Positions 27,643 through 35,820 of a DNA stretch of 64,000 nucleotides are shown here, in pieces. The DNA is from PALSA-911 sp963743035 (GTDB lineage Bacteria > Pseudomonadota > Alphaproteobacteria > Acetobacterales > Acetobacteraceae): positions 62,001-126,000 of the forward strand of contig CAVUOB010000013.1 in NCBI GenBank assembly GCA_963743035.1, read 5' to 3'. Made by a program: the position numbers and the translations under genes. The first letter of the stretch is position 1, and each line of letters opens with the position of its first letter. The notes below the pieces were generated by a model. It saw only the letters and a program-made list of their open reading frames with translations, ran no database searches and had not been told where the DNA came from.

Positions 27643-27666
27643 GCAGGTTGCCGTCCTGCAACCTGC
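27643..27666. terminator. Perfect 9-bp inverted repeat downstream of the PEP-CTERM gene
   Basis: GCAGGTTGC (27643-27651) pairs with GCAACCTGC (27658-27666) across a 6-base loop, just beyond the minus-strand stop at 27674. There is no U-tract. It is a candidate transcript-end hairpin for the TIGR03118 gene. Confidence 0.5.
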
Positions 27667-27673
27667 CGGTTGA

Positions 27674-28801
27674 TTACCGCTGCATGCGCGGGCGTCGGGA
27701 CGCGAGGAGGCCGAGAAGCCCGATGCCGAGCACGGCGAGCGTGGTTGGCTCCGGTGCCGGGGTGATGACGCCGAACAGGCCGTTGGTCTCCCCATCGGGG
27801 CCGGCGGAGAAATAGAGTTGTTGGCTGCTGCCGCCGCTGCCGTCATTGCCGACGCGCAGGCCCCATAGCCCGGGGATGTGGATCGGCTGACCGTTCGCGT
27901 CGGTGAGCTGGCCGACAAAGCTGTCGGTCAGCAGGCTGAAGGCGTTGATGGTGCCGTCGCCGAAATTGCCTACCAGCAGATCGCCGGCGAAGGAGCCGAA
28001 GGAACTGGGGGCAATGGCAAGGCCCCAGGGCGAATTCAGCGTGCCGCCGGAGCCGATGCGGCCGAGCAGGTCGCCCTGCAGATCAAAGGCATCGACAAAG
28101 CCGTTGCCGGGGCCGGCGACATCGTCATGCCCGGCGGCGTCCTGCCGGGCGTAGGTGACAAAGAGCTCGCCGCCGAGGTTCTGGACGTTGAACGGGGCAA
28201 ATCCGGCGGGAATGCCGGGGTCGTTGAAGCTGCCGGTCAGTGCCGGGGCCGCAGCGTCGCCCCTCAGCACGTCGATACTGCCGGTGCGGAAATTGGCACT
28301 ATAGAGATAGCTGTGCCCACCGGTGGTGGCCAGGGTGGTGCCCTTGTAGACGTTGGCGGTCGAACCGGGGACGAGGGTTTCCGCCGCGGTGCCGAGGGCG
28401 GGGCGCCAGCCGGAGATGGTGCCGTCCTCGCTGGCGAACAGGAACAAATCGTTATTGAAGGCGGGCGTGCCGCTGGCATTGGAATTGAAGACCTGGCCGG
28501 TGGCGCTGCCATCGCCGGGGATGCTGACGACGAGCGCCTGTGCGGCAGTGGCGTTGGTGACGGGATTGACGCTGTAGAGCGTCGCCAGACCGGAGGCGTT
28601 GTCGGAGACCCAGAAAGGACTCGTCGGTGACGAGGATATGCCCCAGGCGTTCTGGAGATTGGGATCCGTGATCTGCGCGGGATGGGCCGACTGGTCGTTG
28701 GTTACAAGGTTGGTCACGTCAAAGCCGGCGGCACTGGCCGCGCCGGCCGCTGGAAGCAACAAGGCCGCGGCGGTGAGCAAGGCGCGGCGGAGCTTGGACA
28801 T
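27674..28801 (-). CDS. TIGR03118 family protein with PEP-CTERM sorting signal
   Basis: About 375 residues. It has an N-terminal signal peptide (RALLTAAALLLPAAGAASA). The body starts FDVTNLVTNDQSAHPAQITDPNLQNAWGISSSPTSPFWVSDN, the hallmark of the TIGR03118 beta-propeller-like family. The C-terminal PEP-CTERM signal consists of PEP, a hydrophobic helix and the SRRP basic end. PEP-CTERM proteins are processed by an exosortase and exported to the surface or extracellular polysaccharide. No exosortase gene is in the window. ATG 28801 is preferred, with GGAAGGA seven bases upstream; the frame continues open to 28888. Confidence 0.9.
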   Translation of the reverse strand: MSKLRRALLTAAALLLPAAGAASAAGFDVTNLVTNDQSAHPAQITDPNLQNAWGISSSPTSPFWVSDNASGLATLYSVNPVTNATAAQALVVSIPGDGSATGQVFNSNASGTPAFNNDLFLFASEDGTISGWRPALGTAAETLVPGSTANVYKGTTLATTGGHSYLYSANFRTGSIDVLRGDAAAPALTGSFNDPGIPAGFAPFNVQNLGGELFVTYARQDAAGHDDVAGPGNGFVDAFDLQGDLLGRIGSGGTLNSPWGLAIAPSSFGSFAGDLLVGNFGDGTINAFSLLTDSFVGQLTDANGQPIHIPGLWGLRVGNDGSGGSSQQLYFSAGPDGETNGLFGVITPAPEPTTLAVLGIGLLGLLASRRPRMQR

Positions 28802-28958
28802 GGCGGATCCTTCCTGTCGTGGCCTGGACGAGAACATGGGGCGGCTATCGAGGGAGGGACGCGTGCCGGGGGTGAAAATTCCGTTCAATCACGGAAAGTT
28901 CACCCTGTGCACCTGAAACTATGCCCATTTGTCCGGACTCCTTTTCCCGACCTGGGCG

Positions 28959-29750
28959 TCAGCCATGAAAAGCGGTTTCCTTGCGGATGTAGTCCGATGC
29001 CCGGTCGAGCTCATTGTCGGGCAGCGTGGCGACAACCGCATAGCCGAGGCCGTTCTCGATCCAGGCGCACAGGTTCACGGTGCCACGGGTCATTTCCATT
29101 TGTGGCGCGCGCAGTTCTGGGGCCATCGGGCGCAGCACCACGCTCAGGCGCGTGTGGACATCATTCTCGTACATGAACAGCGCCGCGGCGCCGCCGCGTT
29201 CGGTCGCCAGCAGGCGGCCGCCGATCAGGTGATAACCGATTGCCGTCAGGTCCGGCGGCGCCGCGCGCCGATCGAGCCGGTTGGACAGCCATTGCGTCAG
29301 GTGGTCGCGCTCGTCCGCGCCGACCTCGATCGGATGGCGGCGGTCGGCGGCATAGACCATATGGCTGGCCATCGCCTGCTGCTGCAGCACCGACATGGCG
29401 AGCGTGTTGCGGCTGGCGAACGGCGTGGCGTGCAGCAGCCAGCCGCCGGCGCCGCCAAGCGCGAGCAGCAATACCGCCGCCGCCGCCATGCGCCAGGAGG
29501 CCCGGCGCCGGACGAGACGCGCTTCGATCAGCCGCGACAAATTCAATTCCGGCGGTAATGGCCCCGCTGCGCGGGAAGCGAAGGCGGCGTGCAGGGCGTC
29601 GCGCTGCGCGGCATAGGCGGCGACGCGGCGCGCCTCTTCCGGCCTGGCGGCGAGATAGCGCTCGATATCGGCCCGCCGGGACGGTTCAAGCTGCTCGTCC
29701 ACATAGGCGTGCAGGTCCTCTTCGCTGATCGGCAGATCCGATCCGGTCAC
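28959..29750 (-). CDS. Membrane anti-sigma factor
   Basis: A 263-residue single-pass membrane protein. The N-terminal cytoplasmic region (about 1-85) contains the anti-sigma pattern ISEEDLHAYVDEQLEPSRRADIERYL, as in RsrA/ChrR-like or FecR-like anti-sigma factors. A helix follows at about 87-107 and the rest is periplasmic. I see no HxxxCxxC zinc motif. The gene overlaps the end of the ECF sigma gene by 4 bp on the same strand, so the pair is coupled and this protein probably binds and silences that sigma factor. Confidence 0.88.
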   Translation of the reverse strand: MTGSDLPISEEDLHAYVDEQLEPSRRADIERYLAARPEEARRVAAYAAQRDALHAAFASRAAGPLPPELNLSRLIEARLVRRRASWRMAAAAVLLLALGGAGGWLLHATPFASRNTLAMSVLQQQAMASHMVYAADRRHPIEVGADERDHLTQWLSNRLDRRAAPPDLTAIGYHLIGGRLLATERGGAAALFMYENDVHTRLSVVLRPMAPELRAPQMEMTRGTVNLCAWIENGLGYAVVATLPDNELDRASDYIRKETAFHG

Positions 29751-30367
29751 TTCACTCTCCTCAGAGCCGGCTTCGCCTCAGACTTCAGATCCGGCTGCGC
29801 CCGGGAACCCAGTAGCTGTTTTGTCTCGGCTTCGCCGTCCATCAGGCGCCGCAGCCTTTCCCGCGCGCGCGACAGGCGCGACATGACCGTGCCGACGGGA
29901 ACGCCGGTCACATGCGCTATTTCCGCGTAGGACAGGTCCCCCACCGCCACCAGCAGCAGCACGTTGCGCTGCTCCTCCGGCAGGGTATCCAGCACGCGAA
30001 CAAGGTCGTCAGCGGCCATATGCTCGTCCTGATTGGCGCTCACCGCCGTGGCGCTGTCGTTGACGGTATCGAGCGGTTCCGTCCGGCCGCGTGCCTTCTG
30101 GCGGCGGGTGCGGCTGATGAACAAATTGTGCAGGATCGCGAACAGCCAGGCGCGCAGATCGCCCTCGTCACGGCGCGTATGCAGTTTGTCGAGCGCGTGC
30201 ACGAGGCAGTCATGCACGAGGTCATCGACCTCCTGGCTGTCTCGCAGCAGCGCGCAGGCGTAGCGGCGCAACGCCGGGATGCATGCCTCCATGCCTGCAA
30301 GCACGCCTGACAAATCCTTCGGCACCCCGCTTGGCCAGCGCAACGACCTGGCAATGTGGTCCGGCAC
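29747..30367 (-). CDS. ECF RNA polymerase sigma factor
   Basis: A 206-residue sigma-70 family member with only region 2 (RRYACALLRDSQEVDDLVHDCLVHALDKL ... LRAWLFAILHNLFISRTRR, about 34-92) and region 4 (LPEEQRNVLLLVAVGDLSYAEIAHVTGVPVGTVMSRLSRARERL, about 128-172). The start is GTG 30367, with AGGAG just ahead. It is cotranscribed with the anti-sigma gene. Target promoters are unknown. The PEP-CTERM gene downstream on the same strand is a candidate regulon member by position only. Confidence 0.93.
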   Translation of the reverse strand: MPDHIARSLRWPSGVPKDLSGVLAGMEACIPALRRYACALLRDSQEVDDLVHDCLVHALDKLHTRRDEGDLRAWLFAILHNLFISRTRRQKARGRTEPLDTVNDSATAVSANQDEHMAADDLVRVLDTLPEEQRNVLLLVAVGDLSYAEIAHVTGVPVGTVMSRLSRARERLRRLMDGEAETKQLLGSRAQPDLKSEAKPALRRVK

Positions 30368-30436
30368 GTCTCCTAGAACGATGACGGAGAGCGGTTATCC
30401 AGCTTCAGGCCATGGACGTTATGGCTGATCGAATTA

Positions 30437-30452
30437 TTCCCGCCAGCGGGAA
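30437..30452. promoter_or_regulatory. 16-bp near-perfect palindrome between the sigma gene and the radical SAM gene
   Basis: TTCCCGCCAGCGGGAA forms two 7-bp arms around CA, followed by AAATTT on the plus strand. It lies 70 bp upstream of the sigma start and 81 bp beyond the radical SAM stop. It could be an operator for the sigma gene or a transcript-end hairpin for the radical SAM gene. Confidence 0.45.
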
Positions 30453-30509
30453 AAATTTACTCCTTGGGCAATTTGCCGGCTTGCCGGTATCGGTTTCGGC
30501 ACGAGGGCC

Positions 30510-30539
30510 AGCCGTGTCAGAACCCAGCCTTGTCAGAAC
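30510..30539 (-). repeat. 14-bp near-perfect direct repeat (16-bp period) across the radical SAM stop codon
   Basis: AGCCGTGTCAGAAC (30510-30523) and AGCCTTGTCAGAAC (30526-30539), read on the plus strand, differ in one base. The stop codon of the minus-strand radical SAM gene (30533-30535) lies in the second unit. Confidence 0.85.
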
Positions 30540-31768
30540 AGCGACAGCTGCGATTCGGCAAAGCCCTTCCTGCCATCGTTCGGGATCGCGAATTTCGTGC
30601 AATCCAACCCCTCCCGCGCCTCGTCCAGGCCCCATTTGCGCGCGGCACGGGCGAAGCGCTTCAGCAACAAATCGGCATAGACGCCCTGCCCGGAGAAGCG
30701 ATGATGGAACCGCGCATCGTTCAGCTCGCCGGCGCGGGTTTCACGGATCAGGTTCAGCACATGCTTGGCGCGATCCGGGTAATGCGTGTTCAGCCAGTCC
30801 TCGAACATCTGCCGCAGCTCGTGCGGCAGGCGCAACAGTACATAGGCGGCATGGCGTGCGCCGGCACGGGCGGCGGCCTCGATGATCTTTTCCAGTTCCG
30901 CATCGTTCAGCCCGGGGATCATCGGCGCCGTCAGCACGCCGACCGGCACTCCGGCGCGGGCCAGTTCGCTGATCGCCGCGAGCCGCCGGGCCGGGGTGGC
31001 GGCGCGCGGTTCCATCCGCCGGGCCAGTACCGGGTCGAGCGTGGTGACCGACAGATACACGCGCGCGAGATTGCGCCGCGCCATCGAGGACAGGATGTCC
31101 AGATCGCGCAGCACGCCGGCGGATTTGGTGACGATGCCGACCGGGTGATTGAACCTGTCCAGCACTTCCAGGATCGAGCGCGTGAGTTTCAGCGTCCGTT
31201 CCACCGGCTGATAGGGATCGGTGTTGGTGCCGAGCGCCATGCTGCGCACGGCGTAGCCGGGCTTGCGCAGCTCCTTTTCCAGCAACTCGGCCACTTCCGG
31301 CTTGAAGGTCAGCTTGGTTTCGAAATCGAGGCCGGGCGAATAGCCGAGATAGGCGTGCGTTGGCCGGGCGAAGCAGTAGACGCAACCGTGTTCGCAGCCG
31401 CGATACGGGTTTACCGACCGGTCGAAGCCGATATCGGGCGAGGTGTTCCAGCTGATCGCCGAACGGCTGGCATCGCGTGTCAGCGTCGTCGCCAGGGGCG
31501 GCAGCTGTTCGATTTCGCCATCGGCAACGCCGAGCGCCCCCCAGCCATCGTCGAACGGCATTCCGGCCAGGCTGTCGAACCGCACCGGCGGGTTGATCGT
31601 CGCACCGCGGCCGCGCCGCGCGAGGGAGCGGTGGCGTTCCACCGGCGTCGGGTCGGGCGATCCGGCTGCGGCGAGCGCGGCGAGAGCCTCCGCATCGGGT
31701 TCCGAGCGGCGCAGATCCGTGGACACCGGCGGCGAGGCAATCTTGTCAGGATCGGCGTGATCGCGCAT
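30533..31768 (-). CDS. PA0069-family radical SAM protein (spore photoproduct lyase-like)
   Basis: A 411-residue radical SAM enzyme. The [4Fe-4S] motif is CEHGCVYC (C-x3-C-x2-C) at about residue 113-120. Surrounding sequence NTSPDIGFDRSVNPYRGCEHGC and SMALGTNTDPYQPVE identify the PA0069/SplB-related family, which is associated with DNA repair. An N-terminal basic region contains RGRGATINPPVRFD. ATG 31768 is chosen behind GGAAAGGGAAC. A GTTC-N7-GTTC box lies 57 bp upstream, so it is probably LexA-regulated. Reaction and substrate are not established by the sequence. Confidence 0.9.
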   Translation of the reverse strand: MRDHADPDKIASPPVSTDLRRSEPDAEALAALAAAGSPDPTPVERHRSLARRGRGATINPPVRFDSLAGMPFDDGWGALGVADGEIEQLPPLATTLTRDASRSAISWNTSPDIGFDRSVNPYRGCEHGCVYCFARPTHAYLGYSPGLDFETKLTFKPEVAELLEKELRKPGYAVRSMALGTNTDPYQPVERTLKLTRSILEVLDRFNHPVGIVTKSAGVLRDLDILSSMARRNLARVYLSVTTLDPVLARRMEPRAATPARRLAAISELARAGVPVGVLTAPMIPGLNDAELEKIIEAAARAGARHAAYVLLRLPHELRQMFEDWLNTHYPDRAKHVLNLIRETRAGELNDARFHHRFSGQGVYADLLLKRFARAARKWGLDEAREGLDCTKFAIPNDGRKGFAESQLSLF

Positions 31769-31824
31769 GGTCCCGTTCCCTTTCCGTTCACGTCGAGATT
31801 GGCAAAATCGGCGACGACGGTCAA

Positions 31825-31839
31825 GAACATAATAGGAAC
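31825..31839 (-). promoter_or_regulatory. LexA (SOS) box of the alphaproteobacterial type
   Basis: Read on the minus strand the site is GTTCCTATTATGTTC, an exact GTTC-N7-GTTC match to the LexA consensus known in Alphaproteobacteria. It lies 57 bp upstream of the radical SAM start, in the gap shared with the divergent glycosyltransferase gene. Confidence 0.85.
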
Positions 31840-31880
31840 ATATTCTGTTTGAGCGCCTCTGCCCTGTCCGTGTATCCGTC

Positions 31881-32531
31881 GTGATCCCCGCGCTGAACGC
31901 GGCGGCGTTCCTGCCGGCGACACTTGCCGCGCTGACGGGCGAGCCGGTGGAGGAGATCGTCGTGGCCGATGGCGGCAGCACGGACGGCACTGTCAGCTGC
32001 GCGATGCGGGCGGGCGCGCGGGTGATCCCGGCGCCACGAGGACGTGGCGTGCAACTGGCCGCCGGCATCGCCGCCGCCAGGCAGGATTGGATCCTGCTGC
32101 TGCATGCAGACACACGACTTGGCGAAGGGTGGCGCCAGGCAGTGATGGAGCACGCCGGCGCGAGCGAGGGCCGTGCGGCCTATTTCCGTTTTGCCCTCGC
32201 CAGCGATGATCGCCGGGCGCGCCGGCTGGAACGGTGGGTGGCGTGGCGGTGCCGGTTTCTGGCTCTGCCCTACGGCGATCAGGGGCTGCTGATCCATCGC
32301 CGCTTGCTGACGCAGATTGGCGGCATCCGGCCATTGCCGTTGATGGAGGACGTGGATCTGATCCGGCGCCTGGGCCGGCGGCGCTTGGTGGGGCTGGACG
32401 TGCCGGCCATCACCTCGGCCGAGAAATGGGAGCGCGAGGGCTGGCTATGTCGTTCCATGCGCAACCTTTCCTGCCTGGCATTGTATTGGCTGGGCGTGCC
32501 GCCCCGGCTGATCCGGAAACTATACGCATGA
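31881..32531 (+). CDS. GT2 glycosyltransferase, TIGR04283 (arsenosugar biosynthesis-associated) type
   Basis: About 216 residues of a family 2 glycosyltransferase: VIPALNAAAFLPATLAAL, then EEIVVADGGSTDGT (nucleotide-binding DGGSTD), LLLHADTRL (DxD-like), and ALPYGDQGLLIHRRLLTQIGG with MEDVDLIRRLGRRR, which fit the TIGR04283 subgroup. The only standard start in frame is GTG 31881, yet the first beta strand (VRVSVVIPALN) is encoded upstream of it. The true start may be non-standard, or a base may be wrong. It overlaps the TIGR04282 gene by 4 bp, a pairing seen in other genomes. Confidence 0.85.
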   Translation: MIPALNAAAFLPATLAALTGEPVEEIVVADGGSTDGTVSCAMRAGARVIPAPRGRGVQLAAGIAAARQDWILLLHADTRLGEGWRQAVMEHAGASEGRAAYFRFALASDDRRARRLERWVAWRCRFLALPYGDQGLLIHRRLLTQIGGIRPLPLMEDVDLIRRLGRRRLVGLDVPAITSAEKWEREGWLCRSMRNLSCLALYWLGVPPRLIRKLYA

Positions 32532-33110
32532 GGCCTATCGTCATCATCTTCGCCCGGGCGCCGCGTCTCGGCGCTGTCAAGCGTCGGCTGGCGCGGGACA
32601 TCGGCGATCGGGCGGCGCTGCGGTTTCATGCATCGACGCTGGATCGGCTGCTGCGCAATTGCGCGCGCGAACGGCGGTTTCGCACGGGTACTGGCGATGA
32701 CGCCGGATCGCGCGAAGATGCGGTTGCCGGCCCGTGTGCAGCGCATTCCGCAAGGCGGTGGCGATCTCGGTAGCCGCATGCAGCGCGCGTTTCGGCGCTT
32801 CCCGCATGCGCATGTCGCACTGGTCGGCTGCGATATCCCGGACATGCGGATGGCCGACCTGCAGGATGCCTTTCGTTGGATGGGGACCGTGGATACTGTT
32901 TTCGGCCCCGCCGATGACGGTGGCTACTGGCTGGTGGCAATGACGCCGCGGCGCCCGGCGCAGCCGTTCCGGAATGTGCGTTGGTCGAGCGAACATGCGT
33001 TGGCGGACACGATGGTCAATTTCTCCAACCACCGGGTGGCCAGGCTGCGCATATTGCAGGACATCGATACGTCGGATGATTTCCGACTCTGGCAGGGCCG
33101 ATCCGGATAG
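32528..33110 (+). pseudogene. TIGR04282/DUF2064 glycosyltransferase-like gene with a +1 frameshift
   Basis: It begins MRPIVIIFARAPRLGAVKRRLARDIG from ATG 32528 and runs in one frame to FRT. After the GGG at 32686-32688 the homology continues in the next frame (VLAMTPDRAKMRLPARVQRIPQGGGDLGSRMQRAF, VALVGCDIPDMR, FGPADDGGYWLVAM, WSSEHALADT). Removing one G restores a complete protein of about 193 residues. The family accompanies TIGR04283 transferases. It is either a recent pseudogene or a base-calling error; the intact downstream frame favours error. Confidence 0.85.
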
Positions 33111-33204
33111 CATTGCCGGAGCAGGAAAGTAATACTTGCAACCAATATCACAAGAACGCGCAGCAGAGCGTAGCTGCCGGGAAGCCCATGCCGCCGGGCA
33201 TCCA

Positions 33205-33753
33205 TTACCCCGCCGCGTTCGTCAGATGCTCCAGCAGTCGCGGCATCAATTCCACCAGATTGCAGGGGCGGAAACGATTATCCAGCTGATGCACGAGGAT
33301 GTCGTCCCAGCCATCCTTCACCGCACCGGAGCTGCCCGGCAGTGCGAACAGATAGGTGCCACCGGCCACGCCGCCGATCGCACGCGACTGGATCGTGGAA
33401 GTGCCGATCTTCTGATAGCTCAGCATGCGGAACAGCTCACCGAACCCCTCGATTCGCTTGTCCAGAACCCGGTCGAACGCCTCCGGCGTCACGTCGCGTC
33501 CGGTAATGCCGGTGCCGCCGGTGGTGATCACCACGTCGATGGTTTCATCCGCTATCCATTCGCGCAGGCGCGCCTCGATCGCGCCGGCATCGTCCTTCTC
33601 GATCGCGCGGGCCGCTACGACGTGCCCGGCCTTGACGATACGATCCACCAGAATGGCGCCGGACGTATCGGTTTCGGGCGTGCGGGTATCGGATACCGTC
33701 AGAACGGCGATGTTGACGGCGATGAAACGGCGGCTTTCGTCGATGCCTGGCAT
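33205..33753 (-). CDS. moaB: Molybdenum cofactor biosynthesis protein B (MoaB)
   Basis: A 182-residue MoCF-fold protein. NIAVLTVSDTRTPETDTSGAILVDRI and the MPT-binding signature TTGGTGITGRDVTPEAF (about 97-113) identify MoaB/MogA. The FALPGSSGAVKDGWDDIL segment near 145-162 is typical of MoaB. It adenylylates molybdopterin in organisms where MoaB carries that role. The gene stands alone, convergent with the DUF2064 gene. Length and motifs are complete. Confidence 0.93.
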   Translation of the reverse strand: MPGIDESRRFIAVNIAVLTVSDTRTPETDTSGAILVDRIVKAGHVVAARAIEKDDAGAIEARLREWIADETIDVVITTGGTGITGRDVTPEAFDRVLDKRIEGFGELFRMLSYQKIGTSTIQSRAIGGVAGGTYLFALPGSSGAVKDGWDDILVHQLDNRFRPCNLVELMPRLLEHLTNAAG

Positions 33754-33844
33754 TGCGCGCTCCTCTCGGTTCGTTCCTGCCGCATGATAGCCCAGACTAC
33801 GAACGCGGGATAACCCTGATATGGACGATCAGCGATATCGGCGA

Positions 33845-35686
33845 TCAGTTCAGGCGCGCCGGAACTTTCAGGGCGGCATGGTCCTCGCCGGTGGAGAAGC
33901 GCGGGAAGGTGCCGGCCGCTAGTTCGGCCAGGCTGGGTGCGGGTAGTTCCAGCCGTGCTGCATAGATCCAGGTATAGACCAGCGCATGCTGCACGAAGCG
34001 GCGCGTCTCGGTGTTCGGGATCGCCTCGATGAACAGCAGCGGATCGCCGTCATGGCGCACCGATGGCCCCCATCGCGCGAAACTCCCCGGGCCGGAATTG
34101 TAGCTGGCGAGAATGCGGATCAGGTCGCCGTTGATGCCGTCCTGCTCAGCGAGATAGGTGATGTAGCGCTGGCCGAGTTCCAGATTGAGCGCGGGATCGT
34201 GCAGCCGCAGACTGCCGAGGGAGGTATCGCCGGCGATGTATTGCGCGGTCACCGGCATGATCTGCATCAGTCCGCGCGCGCCGACCGGCGAAACGGCCGT
34301 GGTGTCGAAATTGGATTCGAGCCGGGTCAAGGCGTAGACGATGGCCGGATCCACCTGGAAACCGCCGCGCGGCTTCAGCCTTGGCACCGGGAAGCGCAAC
34401 TCGTCGCGCGGCTGGCCGTCGGCAACCTGCACCAAGGCGGCCAATTGGGCTGTCAGATCGGTCAGATGGGCGGCTTTCGCCACCAGCATCAGGGATCGCT
34501 GCAGCCCGGCGCTGCCTTGGATGGAAGGCCACAGGCAGCGCAACTCCGCCTCGGCGCGGTCGGGCTGGCCGACCTGCAGCAGCGCGAAGGCCCGCAATCC
34601 CTGCGGCGTGGCGGCGACCGCATCCACGTCCGCCTCGCCGAGCACGTCGCGGCTGCGCGAGAAGCCATAGGACAACCCGAGCGTGCTGCGAGCCAGCAGG
34701 CCGTGGAAGGTACGTTTTTCCTGCGCCGCGCGGCGCATCCAGGGACCGTAGCCGGCGGGGTCGCCGGTGCGCAGATGCGCCCGCGCGGCCCAGAAGGCGG
34801 CCGCGGCACGTTGAGCGGCGGTCGCGATCGGTGCTGCGGCCGCACGTTCGAAATAATTGCGCGCGGCCTCTGGCTGATCGAGCCGCCAAGCGGCCAATCC
34901 CGCCATATAGCCGGCCAGTGCCACCTGCTCGTCGGGCCGGCCGTGGCGCATGGCCGCAGTGGCGACGTCCAGCGCCTCATCGTCCCGGTTCTGGGTGAAC
35001 AGGATCTGCGCCACTTCGGCCCGCAGCTGCATCGCATAGACCGCCGACAGGCCTTTCGTGCCGGCGATCAGGCGCAGGGCGGTGGCGGAATTGCCGTCGC
35101 GCGCGCGTTCGGCAACCGAACGGTCGAGCAGCGGATTGCGGGGAATGCGCCGGTCCTGCGGATCGGCATCTTCCGGCACGGGATCGGTGAGGCCTTCGCT
35201 GAGCAAAGGCGACGTCTCCGGTTCCGGCACGGATGCGGCGGTGTTGGGTTGGCGGCGCAGCAGCAGGGCGCGGATCTCCGGGGCGTCCGGGTGGTCGGCG
35301 AACCGGGCCATCCAGTCGATCAGTTCCGCGACGGAGGTGCGATAGAACGGTCCCAGATAGCGTTGGGCAAGGATATGGCCGAGCAGCAGGCTATCGCCCA
35401 GCAGATCGGTCTCGCGCCTGGCCTCGGCGATGTTGCCGCGTTCCTGCAGCGCGAACACCCGGCGGATGCGGATGGCATCGCTCGGCGCCAGCGGGTGCGG
35501 CAAGGCCACCCCGCTTCCGCCACGCGTAGCGTTGCGCGGCAATGCCATCGCGGATTCGTCGCCATTTCCCGAGCCAAGTGGTTGTGCATGCGCTGCCGAG
35601 AGCATGGCCCCGGCGAGTAGCGCGGCCCCGGCTATGAAAGCCCGGGCGGCGGGAAGGCGGGAGAGCGTATGTCCGATCCCTCGCAT
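33845..35686 (-). CDS. Soluble-type lytic murein transglycosylase (Slt70-like)
   Basis: A 613-residue periplasmic enzyme. It has a signal peptide (SRLPAARAFIAGAALLAGAMLSAAHA), a long alpha-helical superhelical U/L domain with TPR-like repeats (about 75-430), then a C-terminal SLT catalytic domain. Catalytic E lies in LTRLESNFD (about 474), followed by GLMQIMPVTAQYIAG and ILASYNSGPG. It cleaves peptidoglycan glycan strands with formation of 1,6-anhydro-MurNAc. It is a monocistronic gene with a 134-bp upstream gap. Confidence 0.92.
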   Translation of the reverse strand: MRGIGHTLSRLPAARAFIAGAALLAGAMLSAAHAQPLGSGNGDESAMALPRNATRGGSGVALPHPLAPSDAIRIRRVFALQERGNIAEARRETDLLGDSLLLGHILAQRYLGPFYRTSVAELIDWMARFADHPDAPEIRALLLRRQPNTAASVPEPETSPLLSEGLTDPVPEDADPQDRRIPRNPLLDRSVAERARDGNSATALRLIAGTKGLSAVYAMQLRAEVAQILFTQNRDDEALDVATAAMRHGRPDEQVALAGYMAGLAAWRLDQPEAARNYFERAAAAPIATAAQRAAAAFWAARAHLRTGDPAGYGPWMRRAAQEKRTFHGLLARSTLGLSYGFSRSRDVLGEADVDAVAATPQGLRAFALLQVGQPDRAEAELRCLWPSIQGSAGLQRSLMLVAKAAHLTDLTAQLAALVQVADGQPRDELRFPVPRLKPRGGFQVDPAIVYALTRLESNFDTTAVSPVGARGLMQIMPVTAQYIAGDTSLGSLRLHDPALNLELGQRYITYLAEQDGINGDLIRILASYNSGPGSFARWGPSVRHDGDPLLFIEAIPNTETRRFVQHALVYTWIYAARLELPAPSLAELAAGTFPRFSTGEDHAALKVPARLN

Positions 35687-35820
35687 AGTGGGAGGCTGTT
35701 AAGCATCAACTGCATCCCGCTGCAACCGCGGTCCATGAGACGCGTCTCATGCCCTGGAGTGACTTTTTGTAAAACCAACCGCTTAGGCCGATCGCATGGC
35801 AGATATTTTTCGCCGATCCG

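Noticed and set aside
33111..33204. GC-rich partial repeats between the DUF2064 gene and moaB as a terminator
   Set aside because: Pairing is imperfect and no T-run follows; not supported.
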